From: Paraburkholderia solisilvae
GTDB taxonomy: Bacteria > Pseudomonadota > Gammaproteobacteria > Burkholderiales > Burkholderiaceae
DNA length: 60,607 nucleotides
Assembly: GCF_902859875.1 (NCBI RefSeq)
Contig: NZ_CADIKF010000046.1
Span: 1 to 60,607, forward strand
Reading direction: 5' to 3'
The notes beneath the pieces are model-generated. The model worked only from the letters and a program-made list of their open reading frames with translations. It searched no databases and was not told the DNA's origin. Shown piece by piece: positions 28,021-37,169 of this stretch. Every line of letters starts with the position of its first letter. Within the stretch, counting starts at the first letter, position 1. The position numbers and the translations under genes are program-made.

Positions 28021-29169
28021 ATGAAAAAGACACTCATGGTCGCCGCCCTGACGGGCGTGTTTGCTACTGCCGCTCACGCGCAGAGCAGCGTTACGCTGTA
28101 CGGCTTGATCGACGCCGGCATCACCTATACCAACAACCAGCATGGCTCCAGCAACGTTCAGGAAACGAGCGGCTCGATCAACGGCAGCCGTTGGGGCCTG
28201 CGCGGTGCTGAAGACCTCGGTGGCGGTCTGAAGGCAATCTTCACGTTGGAAAACGGTTTCGGCATCAATGACGGCACGCTCAAGCAAAATAGCCGTCTGT
28301 TCGGCCGTCAAGCGTTCGTTGGTCTCGCGAGCGACCAGTTCGGCGCCGTTACGCTCGGCCGTCAATACGACAGCATGGTCGACTACGTCGCTCCGCTGGC
28401 GCTGACGGGCACGCAATACGGCGGCACGCAGTTCGCCCACCCGTTCGATAACGACAACCTGAACAACTCGTTCCGCGTAAACAACTCGGTGAAGTTCTCG
28501 AGCGTGAACTACGCGGGCTTCAAGTTCGGCGCGTTGTACGGCTTCTCGAACCAGGCTGACGGCTTCGCAAACAACCGCGTGTACAGCGCGGGTGCGTCGT
28601 ATAGCTTCGCTGGCTTCAACTTCGGCGCAGGCTACTTGCAGATCAACAACAACGCCGGTGCAAACGCGACGACGGCTGCCGCGTTCAATACGAGCGGCGC
28701 GGTCAACGGCGACAACACGTTCTTCGCAACCCGCCAGCAAACCTGGGGCGCGGGCGGGAACTACACGCTCGGACCGGCTACGTTCGGCCTCGTGTACACG
28801 CAAACCAATCTGCAAGACCTGGCCGGTTTCGGCTCGGGTGCCGGTGGCCAGCCGTCCCTCGGCGCTCCGACCAGCGCGCACTTCCAGAACTTCGAAGCAA
28901 ACGCGCGTTACGCTCTGACGCCGGCTCTGAGCATCGCCGGTTCGTACACGTACACGAAGGCAAGCCTCGCAGCGACCCGCCCGCACTTCAACCAGGTCAA
29001 CCTGCAAACGGACTACGCACTGTCCAAGCGTACGGACGTGTATCTGCAGGCTGAATACGTGACGACGAACGAAAACGCGGTCGTTCACCCGATCGTCAAC
29101 GGTCTGAGCGCCGCCTCGGCGACGAACAACCAGGTCGCCGTCACCGGTGGTATCCGTCACCGCTTCTAA
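28021..29169 (+). CDS. Gram-negative outer-membrane porin (OmpC/Opc type)
   Basis: A 382-aa trimeric-porin family protein. The signal peptide is MKKTLMVAALTGVFATAAHAQ and the mature protein starts with QSSVTLYGLIDAGI, the burkholderial porin wording. Alternating beta-strand sequence with many Asn/Gly/Tyr residues fills the rest. The last strand ends VTGGIRHRF, with the terminal Phe needed for BAM recognition. Codon use is more biased than its neighbours, as in a highly expressed gene. A strong terminator follows. Confidence 0.95.
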   Translation: MKKTLMVAALTGVFATAAHAQSSVTLYGLIDAGITYTNNQHGSSNVQETSGSINGSRWGLRGAEDLGGGLKAIFTLENGFGINDGTLKQNSRLFGRQAFVGLASDQFGAVTLGRQYDSMVDYVAPLALTGTQYGGTQFAHPFDNDNLNNSFRVNNSVKFSSVNYAGFKFGALYGFSNQADGFANNRVYSAGASYSFAGFNFGAGYLQINNNAGANATTAAAFNTSGAVNGDNTFFATRQQTWGAGGNYTLGPATFGLVYTQTNLQDLAGFGSGAGGQPSLGAPTSAHFQNFEANARYALTPALSIAGSYTYTKASLAATRPHFNQVNLQTDYALSKRTDVYLQAEYVTTNENAVVHPIVNGLSAASATNNQVAVTGGIRHRF

Positions 29170-29195
29170 GCAAAACAGTAGTATCGGTAGTATTG

Positions 29196-29223
29196 AAGGC
29201 GCCGCTTGCGGCGCCTTTTTTTT
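29196..29223 (+). terminator. Terminator of the porin gene
   Basis: AAGGCGCCG / CGGCGCCTT stem with a short loop followed by a run of T residues. Confidence 0.92.
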
Positions 29224-29281
29224 ATTGCCGCGCTCAGTTCAGTAGCACGATGCGTTGCGCCCCGGCGAATCTTCGGCGCCC

Positions 29282-29854
29282 TCAGGCCGCCTCTTCTTCC
29301 GCGGACGGATAGTGAACGTCGAGCACGTCGATCGGTTCCGGACCAGCCGGCGTATACAACGTGACCTGATCGCCGATCTTCGCCTTCAGCAACGCACGCG
29401 CGATAGGCGAGATCCAGCTGACGTGGCCGTGATCCAGATCGACCTCGTCGACGCCCACGATCCTCACGGTATGGGACTCGCCGTCGCCGGTCGCATATTC
29501 GACGGTCGCGCCAAAGAACACCTGCTCGGTGTTCTCCTGCTTGCTGCTATTGACGACTTCGGCGAGATCGAGCCGCTTCGTGAGAAAGCGGATGCGCCGG
29601 TCGATTTCGCGCAGCCGGCGCTTGCCATATATATAGTCGCCGTTCTCCGAGCGGTCGCCGTTCGACGCCGCCCACGACACCAGCTTCACGACGTCCGGCC
29701 GCGCCTCATCGATCAGATGCAGCAACTCGTCGCGCATGCGGCGGTAGCCGGCCGGCGTGATGTAGTTCTTCGCGCCTGCGGGAACGTCGGTTTGCGCGAC
29801 GTCGAGATCGTCGTCGTTGTCGTCGGTTGATTCTTTGACAAAAGCCTTGTTCAT
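29282..29854 (-). CDS. greB: Transcription elongation factor GreB
   Basis: A 190-aa cleavage factor that rescues backtracked RNA polymerase. The N-terminal coiled coil carries the acidic tip region (NGDRSENGDYIYGKRRLREIDRRIRFL), and the C-terminal domain binds RNA polymerase (FFGATVEY, RIVGVDEVD). GreB rather than GreA is indicated by IYGKRRLREIDRRIRFL. A 25-residue acidic N-terminal extension is present. Start at 29854 keeps the usual MNKAFVKE beginning. Confidence 0.93.
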   Translation of the reverse strand: MNKAFVKESTDDNDDDLDVAQTDVPAGAKNYITPAGYRRMRDELLHLIDEARPDVVKLVSWAASNGDRSENGDYIYGKRRLREIDRRIRFLTKRLDLAEVVNSSKQENTEQVFFGATVEYATGDGESHTVRIVGVDEVDLDHGHVSWISPIARALLKAKIGDQVTLYTPAGPEPIDVLDVHYPSAEEEAA

Positions 29855-30041
29855 GATGATCCATCCCATACTGCCGACGCCGGTTCGAACCGGCGTTAGG
29901 CCTAAAAGACGCCTGGTTCGTCCGCGGCGATGAAACACGCAAATTGCAACGCGGACATCGAAACGCCCAGTCACCAAGCCTACACGATCGCCGCAGCAGG
30001 ACAAACCGCCGATTGCTGCTTCCCTTTTCCGCCAGCTTTGC

Positions 30042-30047
30042 TATAAT
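30042..30047 (+). promoter_or_regulatory. -10 element for the first tRNA-Arg
   Basis: A consensus TATAAT ends 13 bp before the tRNA. The -35 is poor, as is common for stable RNA promoters read by eye. Confidence 0.6.
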
Positions 30048-30060
30048 CCCGTTTCTGCGT

Positions 30061-30137
30061 GCGGCTGTAGCTCAGTTGGATAGAGTACTTGGCTACGAAC
30101 CAAGGGGTCGTGGGTTCGAATCCTGCCAGCCGCGCCA
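30061..30137 (+). tRNA. tRNA-Arg (ACG), copy 1
   Basis: 77 nt; acceptor GCGGCTG/CAGCCGC, anticodon loop CTACGAA (ACG), T-arm GGTTCGAAT, encoded CCA. Confidence 0.97.
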
Positions 30138-30144
30138 CCTATTC

Positions 30145-30175
30145 GAGGGCCTTCTTCCGAGAAGGCCCTTTCATT
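30145..30175 (+). terminator. Terminator after tRNA-Arg copy 1
   Basis: AGGGCCTTCT / AGAAGGCCCT stem with TCCG loop and a short T-rich tail. Confidence 0.75.
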
Positions 30176-30231
30176 TGATCCGGCGCTTCGCGTGGGTCAA
30201 TTCAACGGTTGTCAGTAGTACCGCCTCGCGT

Positions 30232-30308
30232 GCGGCTGTAGCTCAGTTGGATAGAGTACTTGGCTACGAACCAAGGGGTCGTGGGTTCGAATCCTGCCAG
30301 CCGCGCCA
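30232..30308 (+). tRNA. tRNA-Arg (ACG), copy 2
   Basis: Identical in all 77 positions to the copy at 30061-30137, 94 bp downstream. The flanks differ apart from a few bases 5' of the gene, consistent with tandem duplication or gene conversion. Confidence 0.97.
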
Positions 30309-30312
30309 TTCT

Positions 30313-30348
30313 CAAAAGGCCTTCCATATGGGAGGCCTTTTGTTTTTT
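30313..30348 (+). terminator. Terminator after tRNA-Arg copy 2
   Basis: AAAAGGCCT...AGGCCTTTT stem with T-rich tail (TGTTTTTT). Confidence 0.85.
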
Positions 30349-30478
30349 CCGCTCCGTTGTTGGCGCTCTGTCGCTTCGCTTCGTCGTCTCGCCATGCTGC
30401 GGGCTTTTGTCGCTCGCTCGCACGCGCTCACGCGCCCTCGTTCGCCATGCACGCCATGTTTGACGCGCCACCGCGCGC

Positions 30479-30970
30479 CTAGCGCGGAGCCGACTTGATA
30501 TCGCCGATTTGCGCATCCGGCATCGGCAGGTCTTCGATCGCATTCATCGCGCTCTGCTCGCCGACCGGTTCTGCGCGTGCACCGAACAACGCCTGCGATT
30601 GCCGCAGCACGTCATCGACGGCGTCGCCGAAACGGCTGGCAACAAACGCCCGCAACAGCGCGATCCGCAGCGACTCGCCGTGCGCTTGCACAGCTTGCCC
30701 GCGTCCTCCGTCGAATTCCACGCTGCAGCGCACGGCGCCATTGCGCAAACGCTCGCGCACGTCCACTCGCCGCGCGCGGTCGAGCACGGCGGACGCGGTC
30801 TCCCACGATGTCGACGGCGTAAAGCGCCCGTCCCATTGCCGTCCGCGGTCGTTGCCGCGAATCGAAACCGTGCGGCCGCTATCGGTGAAATGGATTTCGC
30901 GCACGAAGTCGTGCAGACTGCGCGCGACCCAGTAGTCGAGCGCCAAGCCGGTCAAGTCCGACACGTTCAT
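30479..30970 (-). CDS. DUF2591 (NinX-like) protein
   Basis: A 163-aa cytoplasmic protein. The opening MNVSDLTGLALDYWVARSL matches the start of DUF2591/phage NinX proteins, and WDGRFTPSTSWETASAVLDR matches the family's middle, where the block of a substrate-like W..ST.W..GG occurs. The C-terminal third is variable. Role unknown in chromosomal members. I chose the ATG at 30970; an upstream ATG at 30988 adds six residues without similarity. Confidence 0.65.
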   Translation of the reverse strand: MNVSDLTGLALDYWVARSLHDFVREIHFTDSGRTVSIRGNDRGRQWDGRFTPSTSWETASAVLDRARRVDVRERLRNGAVRCSVEFDGGRGQAVQAHGESLRIALLRAFVASRFGDAVDDVLRQSQALFGARAEPVGEQSAMNAIEDLPMPDAQIGDIKSAPR

Positions 30971-31120
30971 TGAATTTGCTCCCCACACCAGACGCAGGCC
31001 CTATCGCGACGCAGCAAGGCGTGCGCCAGCCGATGCGCACGCACACACCGCCGGTGGCCGCAGCGCCGGCCGCCGCGCCGCGCAACGCGACCGCCTCATG
31101 CGTCGTCGTCGCCGCAAGCC

Positions 31121-33505
31121 TCAGTAATCGGCCCGCTCGCGATCGATGCGCATGCCGCCGTCGTGGCGATGATGACCTTCTTCGCTTGGCCGTTCGCGCG
31201 CGATGCGCATCACATCGAGATTGGTCCGTGCGCGCCGCATCACGTTGGCCAGATGAACCCGGTCGCTCACCTGAATCACGAAGCGCAGCACCGTCGACTC
31301 CTGCGACTGATCTTCATCCATCGCGATATGGACGATATTCGCGTCGGCGGAGGTAATGTCCGCCGCCACGCGCGCGAACACACCCTTGGTGTTTTTCACG
31401 AGCACCTTCACGGCGACGTCGAACAGACGCCCCGGTTGCGGCGCCCACGCGACATCGATCCAGCGGCCCGGATCGCGCCGATGAATGCGCTGCGCGACAC
31501 GGCAATCGGTGGTGTGAATCGCCATGCCGAGACCGATGCCGATATAGCCCATGATGTCGTCGCCAGGAATCGGCCGGCAGCACGCGGAGAGCTGCACCGA
31601 CATGCCTTCGGTGCCGGTAATGACGACCGGCGGCGCGTTCGACGTGCCGCCGTGCTCGCGCGAATGATGGCCGTCGTCATCGCCCTCGCGCCCGTTCATC
31701 AGCACTTCGATGCGTTTGGCCATCACCGCGGCAACCCGTCGGCCGAGACCGATATCGGCGAAGATTTCATGCCGGTTCTTGTTGCCGGTCCACTGCACGA
31801 GCTTTTCCCACGCTTCGGGCGTGACGTCGGCAAGCGACAGACCATAGCCCTTCAACGACTGATCGACGAGCCGCTCGCCCAGTTGCACCGACTCGTTGAG
31901 CCGCATCGTCTTCAGATAGTGGCGAATCGCCGTGCGCGCCTTGCCGGTGCGCACGAAGCCGAGCCATGCGGGATTCGGCTTCGAATACGGCGCGGTGATC
32001 ACCTCGACGATGTCGCCGCTCTTCAGCTCGGTGCGCAGCGGCAGCAGTTCGTTGTTGATCTTCACCGCGACGCACTGGTTGCCGAGGTCGCTGTGAATCG
32101 AATACGCGAAGTCGAGCGCGGTCGCGCCGCGCGGCAGCGCCATAATCTTCGACTTCGGCGTGAACACGTAGACCGCATCCGGGAACAGATCGATCTTCAC
32201 ATGCTCGAGGAATTCGCTCGAATCGCCGACTTCGCTTTGAATATCGAGCAGCGACTTCAACCACTGATGCGCGCGCTTTTGCACGTCGTTCAGATCCGCA
32301 CCGCCGTTCTTGTACAGCCAGTGCGCGGCGACGCCCGCTTCCGCGATCTCGTGCATCTTGCGCGTGCGCACCTGGAATTCGATCGGCGCGCCGAACGGCC
32401 CGACGAGCGTGGTGTGCAACGACTGATAGCCATTGACCTTCGGAATCGCGATGTAGTCCTTGAACTTGCCCGGCACCGGCTTATAGAGCGCATGCAGCGC
32501 GCCGAGGCACGTATAGCACTCGAGCGGACTCTCGACCACCACGCGAAAACCGTACACGTCGAGCACCTGCGAGAACGACAGCTGCTTGTCGCGCATCTTC
32601 TTGTAGATGCTGAAGATGGTTTTCTCGCGGCCGGTCACTTCGGCATCGAGCTTCGCATCGACGATGGCGCGCTGCACCGATTCGAGAATCTTGCCAACCA
32701 CTTCGCGGCGGTTGCCGCGCGCGGCCTTCACGGCCTTTTCGAGCGTCGCGTAACGATGCGGATTGAAGTTCGCAAAGCTCAGGTCCTGCAGCTCGCGATA
32801 CGTGTTGTTCAAACCGAGCCGATGCGCGATCGGCGCGTAGATATCGAGCGTTTCGCGTGCGACGCGCCGGCGCTTCTCCGGCGGCACCGCGCCGAGCGTG
32901 CGCATGTTGTGCAGCCGGTCCGCGAGCTTGACGAGGATCACGCGCACGTCGCGCGCCATCGCGAGCAGCATCTTGCGGAAGTTTTCCGCCTGCGCTTCCT
33001 CGCGATTGCGAAACTCCATCTTGTCCAGTTTCGACAACCCGTCGACCAGCTCCGCGACCTTCGCGCCGAAACGCTCGGCGAGTTCGGCCTTGGTCACACC
33101 CTGGTCTTCCATCACGTCGTGCAGCAGCGCGGCCATGACCGACTGCGCGTCGAGCTTCCAGCTCGCGCAGATTTCCGCGACCGCGACCGGATGCGTGATG
33201 TAGGGTTCGCCGCTTTGACGGTATTGCCCGAGGTGGGCTTCGTCGCTGAAGTGGAATGCGGCCTTGACGTCCTTGATCTCTTCCGGCGCCAGGTAGCCGG
33301 CCAACGCCGTGGTCAGCTTGGCGATCGAGACGACGTCGTGCCGGCGCGGCTGCTCCGGCGTAGCGGTCGGCCCGAACAGATGGCGAAACGATTGTTCGAG
33401 GACCGCATCGATGTACTTGCGTGCGGACGACGGTGCGTCCGTATCGTGCGCGTCGTCCGCATTCGGCGCGACGTCCGGCAGGGAGGACGAGGGATTCGAG
33501 CTCAT
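31121..33505 (-). CDS. spoT: Bifunctional (p)ppGpp synthetase/hydrolase
   Basis: Controls the stringent response by making and degrading (p)ppGpp; 794 aa. Domains in order are the HD hydrolase (HPVAVAEICA and LLHDVMEDQ, residues 105-150), the synthetase (FRVVVESPLECYTCLGALHALY and KVNGYQSLHT, about 320-370), TGS (LPRGATALDFAYSIHSDLG, about 480) and a C-terminal ACT domain (residues 715-790). The intact HD motif supports hydrolase activity, so SpoT/Rel rather than a RelA. It follows rpoZ and gmk in the same direction, the classic arrangement. Confidence 0.95.
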   Translation of the reverse strand: MSSNPSSSLPDVAPNADDAHDTDAPSSARKYIDAVLEQSFRHLFGPTATPEQPRRHDVVSIAKLTTALAGYLAPEEIKDVKAAFHFSDEAHLGQYRQSGEPYITHPVAVAEICASWKLDAQSVMAALLHDVMEDQGVTKAELAERFGAKVAELVDGLSKLDKMEFRNREEAQAENFRKMLLAMARDVRVILVKLADRLHNMRTLGAVPPEKRRRVARETLDIYAPIAHRLGLNNTYRELQDLSFANFNPHRYATLEKAVKAARGNRREVVGKILESVQRAIVDAKLDAEVTGREKTIFSIYKKMRDKQLSFSQVLDVYGFRVVVESPLECYTCLGALHALYKPVPGKFKDYIAIPKVNGYQSLHTTLVGPFGAPIEFQVRTRKMHEIAEAGVAAHWLYKNGGADLNDVQKRAHQWLKSLLDIQSEVGDSSEFLEHVKIDLFPDAVYVFTPKSKIMALPRGATALDFAYSIHSDLGNQCVAVKINNELLPLRTELKSGDIVEVITAPYSKPNPAWLGFVRTGKARTAIRHYLKTMRLNESVQLGERLVDQSLKGYGLSLADVTPEAWEKLVQWTGNKNRHEIFADIGLGRRVAAVMAKRIEVLMNGREGDDDGHHSREHGGTSNAPPVVITGTEGMSVQLSACCRPIPGDDIMGYIGIGLGMAIHTTDCRVAQRIHRRDPGRWIDVAWAPQPGRLFDVAVKVLVKNTKGVFARVAADITSADANIVHIAMDEDQSQESTVLRFVIQVSDRVHLANVMRRARTNLDVMRIARERPSEEGHHRHDGGMRIDRERADY

Positions 33506-33602
33506 GTCCGCCTCCTGATCGGTTGATCGACGCTAAGCGACGCGCAAGTCCGCACGCGTGGGTTCAATTACATGACGTTCGACAGCAAATGAAAGTGCAC
33601 GC

Positions 33603-33806
33603 CTAGACGGGCACCTTCTTCAACATTTCGACGCCGACCTGACCTGCCGCGATTTCACGCAGCGCGACGACGGTGGGCTTGTCGCGGCTTTCGATCTTCG
33701 GCGTGTGGCCTTGTGCGAGCTGACGCGCGCGGTACGTTGCGGCGAGCGCCAGCTCGAAGCGATTCGGGATCTGTTTCAGACAGTCTTCGACGGTAATGCG
33801 GGCCAT
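33603..33806 (-). CDS. rpoZ: RNA polymerase omega subunit
   Basis: A 67-aa subunit that aids beta' folding and mediates ppGpp binding to RNA polymerase. [30 protein letters not shown] is the standard opening (residues 1-30), and [11 protein letters not shown] ends the conserved core. GAAGGA lies about 8 nt before the ATG at 33806; the Met two codons earlier is less likely. It lies between gmk and spoT. Confidence 0.95.
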
Positions 33807-33866
33807 GTTCAAATTCCTTCTCTGATTGTTACTTATTCTACCTTATGTGTTCGGACCGCCGCCCGC

Positions 33867-34550
33867 TCAGCCCGCGTGCGGCAAGTGGATGCCGAGTTGC
33901 ACGAAGAGGTTCGTATGCCATGCGTACTGCGACGCGAAGCGCAGACGCGTCGCCGCGACGAGGCATTGCAGGTCCGCGAGCGCGCGATCGAAATTCTCAT
34001 TGATCAGGACATACTCCGCTTCGGCCGCGTGCGCCATCTCGCCACCCGCCGCCAGCAGGCGCCGCGTGATCACGTTCGGCTCATCCTGACCGCGCTTCCT
34101 CAGGCGCTCCTCGAGAGCTTCGAGTGACGGCGGCAGAATGAAAATCTCGACGGCATTGTGAAACTGGCGCTTCACCTGCTGCGCGCCCTGCCAGTCGATT
34201 TCGAGCAGCACGTCGTGACCGTTTTTCATCTGCTCTTCAATCCACACCCGCGAGGTCGCGTAGTAATTGCCGTGCACTTCCGCGCTCTCGAGAAACTCGC
34301 CCGCCGCATGGCGCGCCACGAAGTCTTCGACGCTCGTGAAATGATAGTGCTCGCCGTCCTGCTCTTTCGGACGCGGCGTGCGCGTCGTGTACGAAATCGA
34401 CAGACGGATCGCCGGGTCGCGCGCGAGCAGCGCGTTGACGAGCGTCGACTTGCCGGCGCCCGACGGTGCGACAACCATGAACAGATTGCCCGGATAAGCG
34501 CCCGCGTACGGATTGCGCGGCGCGTTGCTTTCGCGTGTGTGGTCAGTCAT
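33867..34550 (-). CDS. gmk: Guanylate kinase
   Basis: Phosphorylates GMP to GDP; 227 aa. The P-loop APSGAGKSTLV is near residue 29, the GMP-binding SYTTRTPRPKEQDGEHYHF near 55 and DVLLEIDWQGAQQV near 113. An N-terminal extension of about 20 residues precedes the core, as in other Burkholderia. It is in the yicC-gmk-rpoZ-spoT run on the minus strand. Confidence 0.96.
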   Translation of the reverse strand: MTDHTRESNAPRNPYAGAYPGNLFMVVAPSGAGKSTLVNALLARDPAIRLSISYTTRTPRPKEQDGEHYHFTSVEDFVARHAAGEFLESAEVHGNYYATSRVWIEEQMKNGHDVLLEIDWQGAQQVKRQFHNAVEIFILPPSLEALEERLRKRGQDEPNVITRRLLAAGGEMAHAAEAEYVLINENFDRALADLQCLVAATRLRFASQYAWHTNLFVQLGIHLPHAG

Positions 34551-34669
34551 GCCCGTAGCTCCTGCCTGTAACTGCTTTTTGATCTGCGTGTTCTGATTGC
34601 TGCTTTGCCACTTTACCGCTTTGTCATTCGACGAGCGGCCCGACAGCCCGCCCGTCCATTCCAGTTCGC

Positions 34670-35593
34670 TTACTCGAGATTCTGGACCTGTTCGCGCATC
34701 TGTTCGATCAGCAGCTTGAGCGTCATCGACGAATCCGCAAGTTCCTTCGCGGCCGCCTTCGAGCCGAGCGTGTTCGCCTCGCGGTTCAGTTCCTGCATCA
34801 TGAAATCGAGCCGCTTGCCGACCTTGCCGCCCTTCTGGATGACGTGGCGCGTCTCGTTCAGATGCGCGGTCAGGCGCGACAGCTCTTCGGCGACATCGAT
34901 GCGAATGCCGTACATCGTGACTTCCTGGCGGATCCGTTCGGCGATTTCCTCGCGCGAGACGATGGTCGCCGCGCCATCCGGCGCGGCCATGCCGAGCGCT
35001 TCCTGCAGACGCTCGACAATCTTCTGCTGATGCTTGGTGATCAGCTCCGGCACGAGCGGCGTGATCTTCGTGACGATCGACTCCATTTCGGTGACGTTCG
35101 CAATCAGCATCGCCGCAAGCTGCGCGCCTTCGCGTGCGCGCACGTCGATCAGTTCGGCGATCGCCTGCTTGCCGGCTTCAAGCACCGCATCGCGCAGCGC
35201 GTCGCCCGACACGCCGCTTTCGGCGAGCACGCCGGGCCAGCGCAGAATCTCGCCGGTGCGCAGGCGGCCCGCCTCGGGAAAGGCGTTGGCCACCGTGCGT
35301 TCCAGCGCCGCCAACTGATCGAGCGCATCGCGGTTCAGCGTGCCGGCGGTAGACGTCTGCTCGCTGCGCTGCAAATTCACGCGAATGTCGACCTTGCCGC
35401 GCGAGAGCTTCGTCATCAGCATTTCGCGCAGCGTCGGTTCGCAGACGCGCACGTCCTCCGGCATCCGGAAGTTCAGGTCGAGAAAACGCGAATTCACCGT
35501 GCGCAGTTCGACGGACACGCTTACGCCGCCATTGCCGGAAACCGCGGCGAGCTCGCGCGTCGCGCTCGCATAGCCAGTCATGCTGTAGATCAT
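34670..35593 (-). CDS. YicC/YloC family endoribonuclease
   Basis: A 307-aa protein of the YicC family, shown in other bacteria to be an endoribonuclease. The opening MIYSMTGYASATRE and TVNSRFLDLNFRMPE (residues 1-50) and the C-terminal RLDFMMQELNREANTLGSKA, with the final LKLLIEQMREQVQNLE helix, are the family's two conserved blocks. It is upstream of gmk, as in many proteobacteria, and divergent from rph. Confidence 0.92.
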   Translation of the reverse strand: MIYSMTGYASATRELAAVSGNGGVSVSVELRTVNSRFLDLNFRMPEDVRVCEPTLREMLMTKLSRGKVDIRVNLQRSEQTSTAGTLNRDALDQLAALERTVANAFPEAGRLRTGEILRWPGVLAESGVSGDALRDAVLEAGKQAIAELIDVRAREGAQLAAMLIANVTEMESIVTKITPLVPELITKHQQKIVERLQEALGMAAPDGAATIVSREEIAERIRQEVTMYGIRIDVAEELSRLTAHLNETRHVIQKGGKVGKRLDFMMQELNREANTLGSKAAAKELADSSMTLKLLIEQMREQVQNLE

Positions 35594-35794
35594 CGTTCGT
35601 CTCGCGAAGGGGGCATGCGGCTGCGCGCACCGCCCGGGATACAGATCGCCCGGCGTGTACGAGACGCGGGGCGGGGAACGCGCATTATCCCATTTTTGAC
35701 GAAGGAGCCCGTCAGACGCGCATCTCCGGCCAGCGCGGGGATCGGCGGTAAAATCGACATTTCACCCGCGCCCTCCTTCCCGACCACGACCACG

Positions 35795-36535
35795 ATGAAC
35801 GACACCACGACCCGACCGAGCGGCCGCCGCGCCGACCAGCTGCGCGACGTGCGCATCACGCGCCATTACACGAAGCACGCCGAAGGCTCCGTATTGATCG
35901 AATTCGGCGACACGAAGGTGATCTGCACGGCCAGCATCGCCGAGCAGGTGCCGGCTTTTCTGCGCGACCGCGGCCAGGGCTGGCTGACCGCGGAATACGG
36001 CATGCTGCCGCGCGCGACCCACACGCGCAGCGACCGCGAAGCGGCGCGCGGCAAGCAAACCGGGCGCACGCAGGAAATCCAGCGGCTGATCGGCCGCGCG
36101 TTGCGTTCGGTATTCGACCTCGAACGCCTCGGCCCGCGCACGCTGCATATCGACTGCGACGTGATCCAGGCGGACGGCGGCACGCGCACCGCGAGCATTA
36201 CCGGCGCCTTCGTCGCCGCCCATGACGCGATCGCGAAGCTGCTGGCAACCGGCCGCATCGAGTCGTCGCCGATCACCGACTACGTCGCGGCGATTTCGGT
36301 CGGCGTGTTCGACGGCCTGCCGGTGCTCGATCTCGACTACGACGAAGACTCGCAGTGCGACACCGACATGAACGTGGTGATGACCGGCGACGGCGGCTTC
36401 GTCGAAATCCAGGGCACCGCGGAAGGCGAGCCTTTTTCGCGCGACGAAATGAATGCGCTGCTCGACCTCGCGCAACACGGCATCGAAACGCTGATCGCAA
36501 AGCAGAAGGAAGCCTTGGAGTTGCAGGGTGAATGA
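35795..36535 (+). CDS. rph: Ribonuclease PH
   Basis: A phosphorolytic 3'-5' exoribonuclease that trims tRNA 3' ends; 246 aa, hexameric in the family. MLPRATHTRSDREAARGK and GRTQEIQRLIGRALRS (residues 70-105) and DCDVIQADGGTRTASITGA (residues 120-140) are diagnostic; ISVGVFDGLPVLDLDYDED holds metal-binding acids. Long upstream in-frame sequence is a shadow of yicC, so I chose the ATG at 35795. It overlaps rdgB by eight bases. Confidence 0.96.
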   Translation: MNDTTTRPSGRRADQLRDVRITRHYTKHAEGSVLIEFGDTKVICTASIAEQVPAFLRDRGQGWLTAEYGMLPRATHTRSDREAARGKQTGRTQEIQRLIGRALRSVFDLERLGPRTLHIDCDVIQADGGTRTASITGAFVAAHDAIAKLLATGRIESSPITDYVAAISVGVFDGLPVLDLDYDEDSQCDTDMNVVMTGDGGFVEIQGTAEGEPFSRDEMNALLDLAQHGIETLIAKQKEALELQGE

Positions 36536-37169
36536 TCGTCGGAACGCAGGCGCTGCGGTGACGGCAGCGCCCGGCAAGGTGGTGCTCGCGTCGAACAACG
36601 CGGGCAAGCTGCGCGAATTCGCGGCGCTGCTGTCCGCGGCCGGCATCGAACTGATCGCGCAAGGCACGCTCAACGTGCCGGAAGCGGAAGAACCGCATCA
36701 GACGTTTGTCGAAAACGCGCTCGCGAAGGCGCGCCACGCGGCGCAGCTCACCGGGCTGCCGGCGCTCGCCGACGATTCCGGCCTCTGCGTGCGCGCACTG
36801 CGCGGCGCGCCCGGCGTCTATTCGGCGCGCTATGCGCAACTGGCCGGCGGTGAAAAAAGTGATGCGGCGAACAATGCGCGCCTCGTCGCGCAACTCGCGA
36901 ATATCGCCGAGCGGCGCGCGTATTACTTCTGCGTACTCGTGCTGGTCCGCGCGGCGGACGACCCGGAGCCGCTGATCGCCGAAGGCCGCTGGCAAGGCGA
37001 AATTGTCGACGCGCCGCGCGGTGCGCACGGCTTTGGTTACGATCCGCATTTCTTCATTCCGGCGCTCAATGCGACGGCTGCGGAACTCGAACCGTCGGTA
37101 AAGAACGCGACGAGCCATCGCGCCATCGCGTTGCAGCAACTGCTCGCGCGGCTCAAGGAGGACGCATGA
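36528..37169 (+). CDS. rdgB: XTP/dITP pyrophosphatase (RdgB/HAM1)
   Basis: Removes non-canonical purine triphosphates such as dITP and XTP; 213 aa. VLASNNAGKLREF opens the domain, and LADDSGLCVRALRGAPGVYSARYA (residues 78-101) and HGFGYDPHFF are signature segments. The start is a GTG overlapping rph, preceded by GGAG at 7 nt. A GTG further in, at 36558, is possible. It overlaps hemW by four bases, so rph-rdgB-hemW looks like one operon. Confidence 0.94.
   Translation: MNDRRNAGAAVTAAPGKVVLASNNAGKLREFAALLSAAGIELIAQGTLNVPEAEEPHQTFVENALAKARHAAQLTGLPALADDSGLCVRALRGAPGVYSARYAQLAGGEKSDAANNARLVAQLANIAERRAYYFCVLVLVRAADDPEPLIAEGRWQGEIVDAPRGAHGFGYDPHFFIPALNATAAELEPSVKNATSHRAIALQQLLARLKEDA

Noticed and set aside
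29196..29223. Terminator hairpin as a bidirectional stop for greB
   Set aside because: On the minus strand the stem is not followed by a T-run, so I assign it only to the porin gene.
31163..33526. 787-codon plus-strand frame opposite spoT
   Set aside because: Despite its length the product is Arg/His/Asp-rich noise; SpoT domains are complete on the minus strand.
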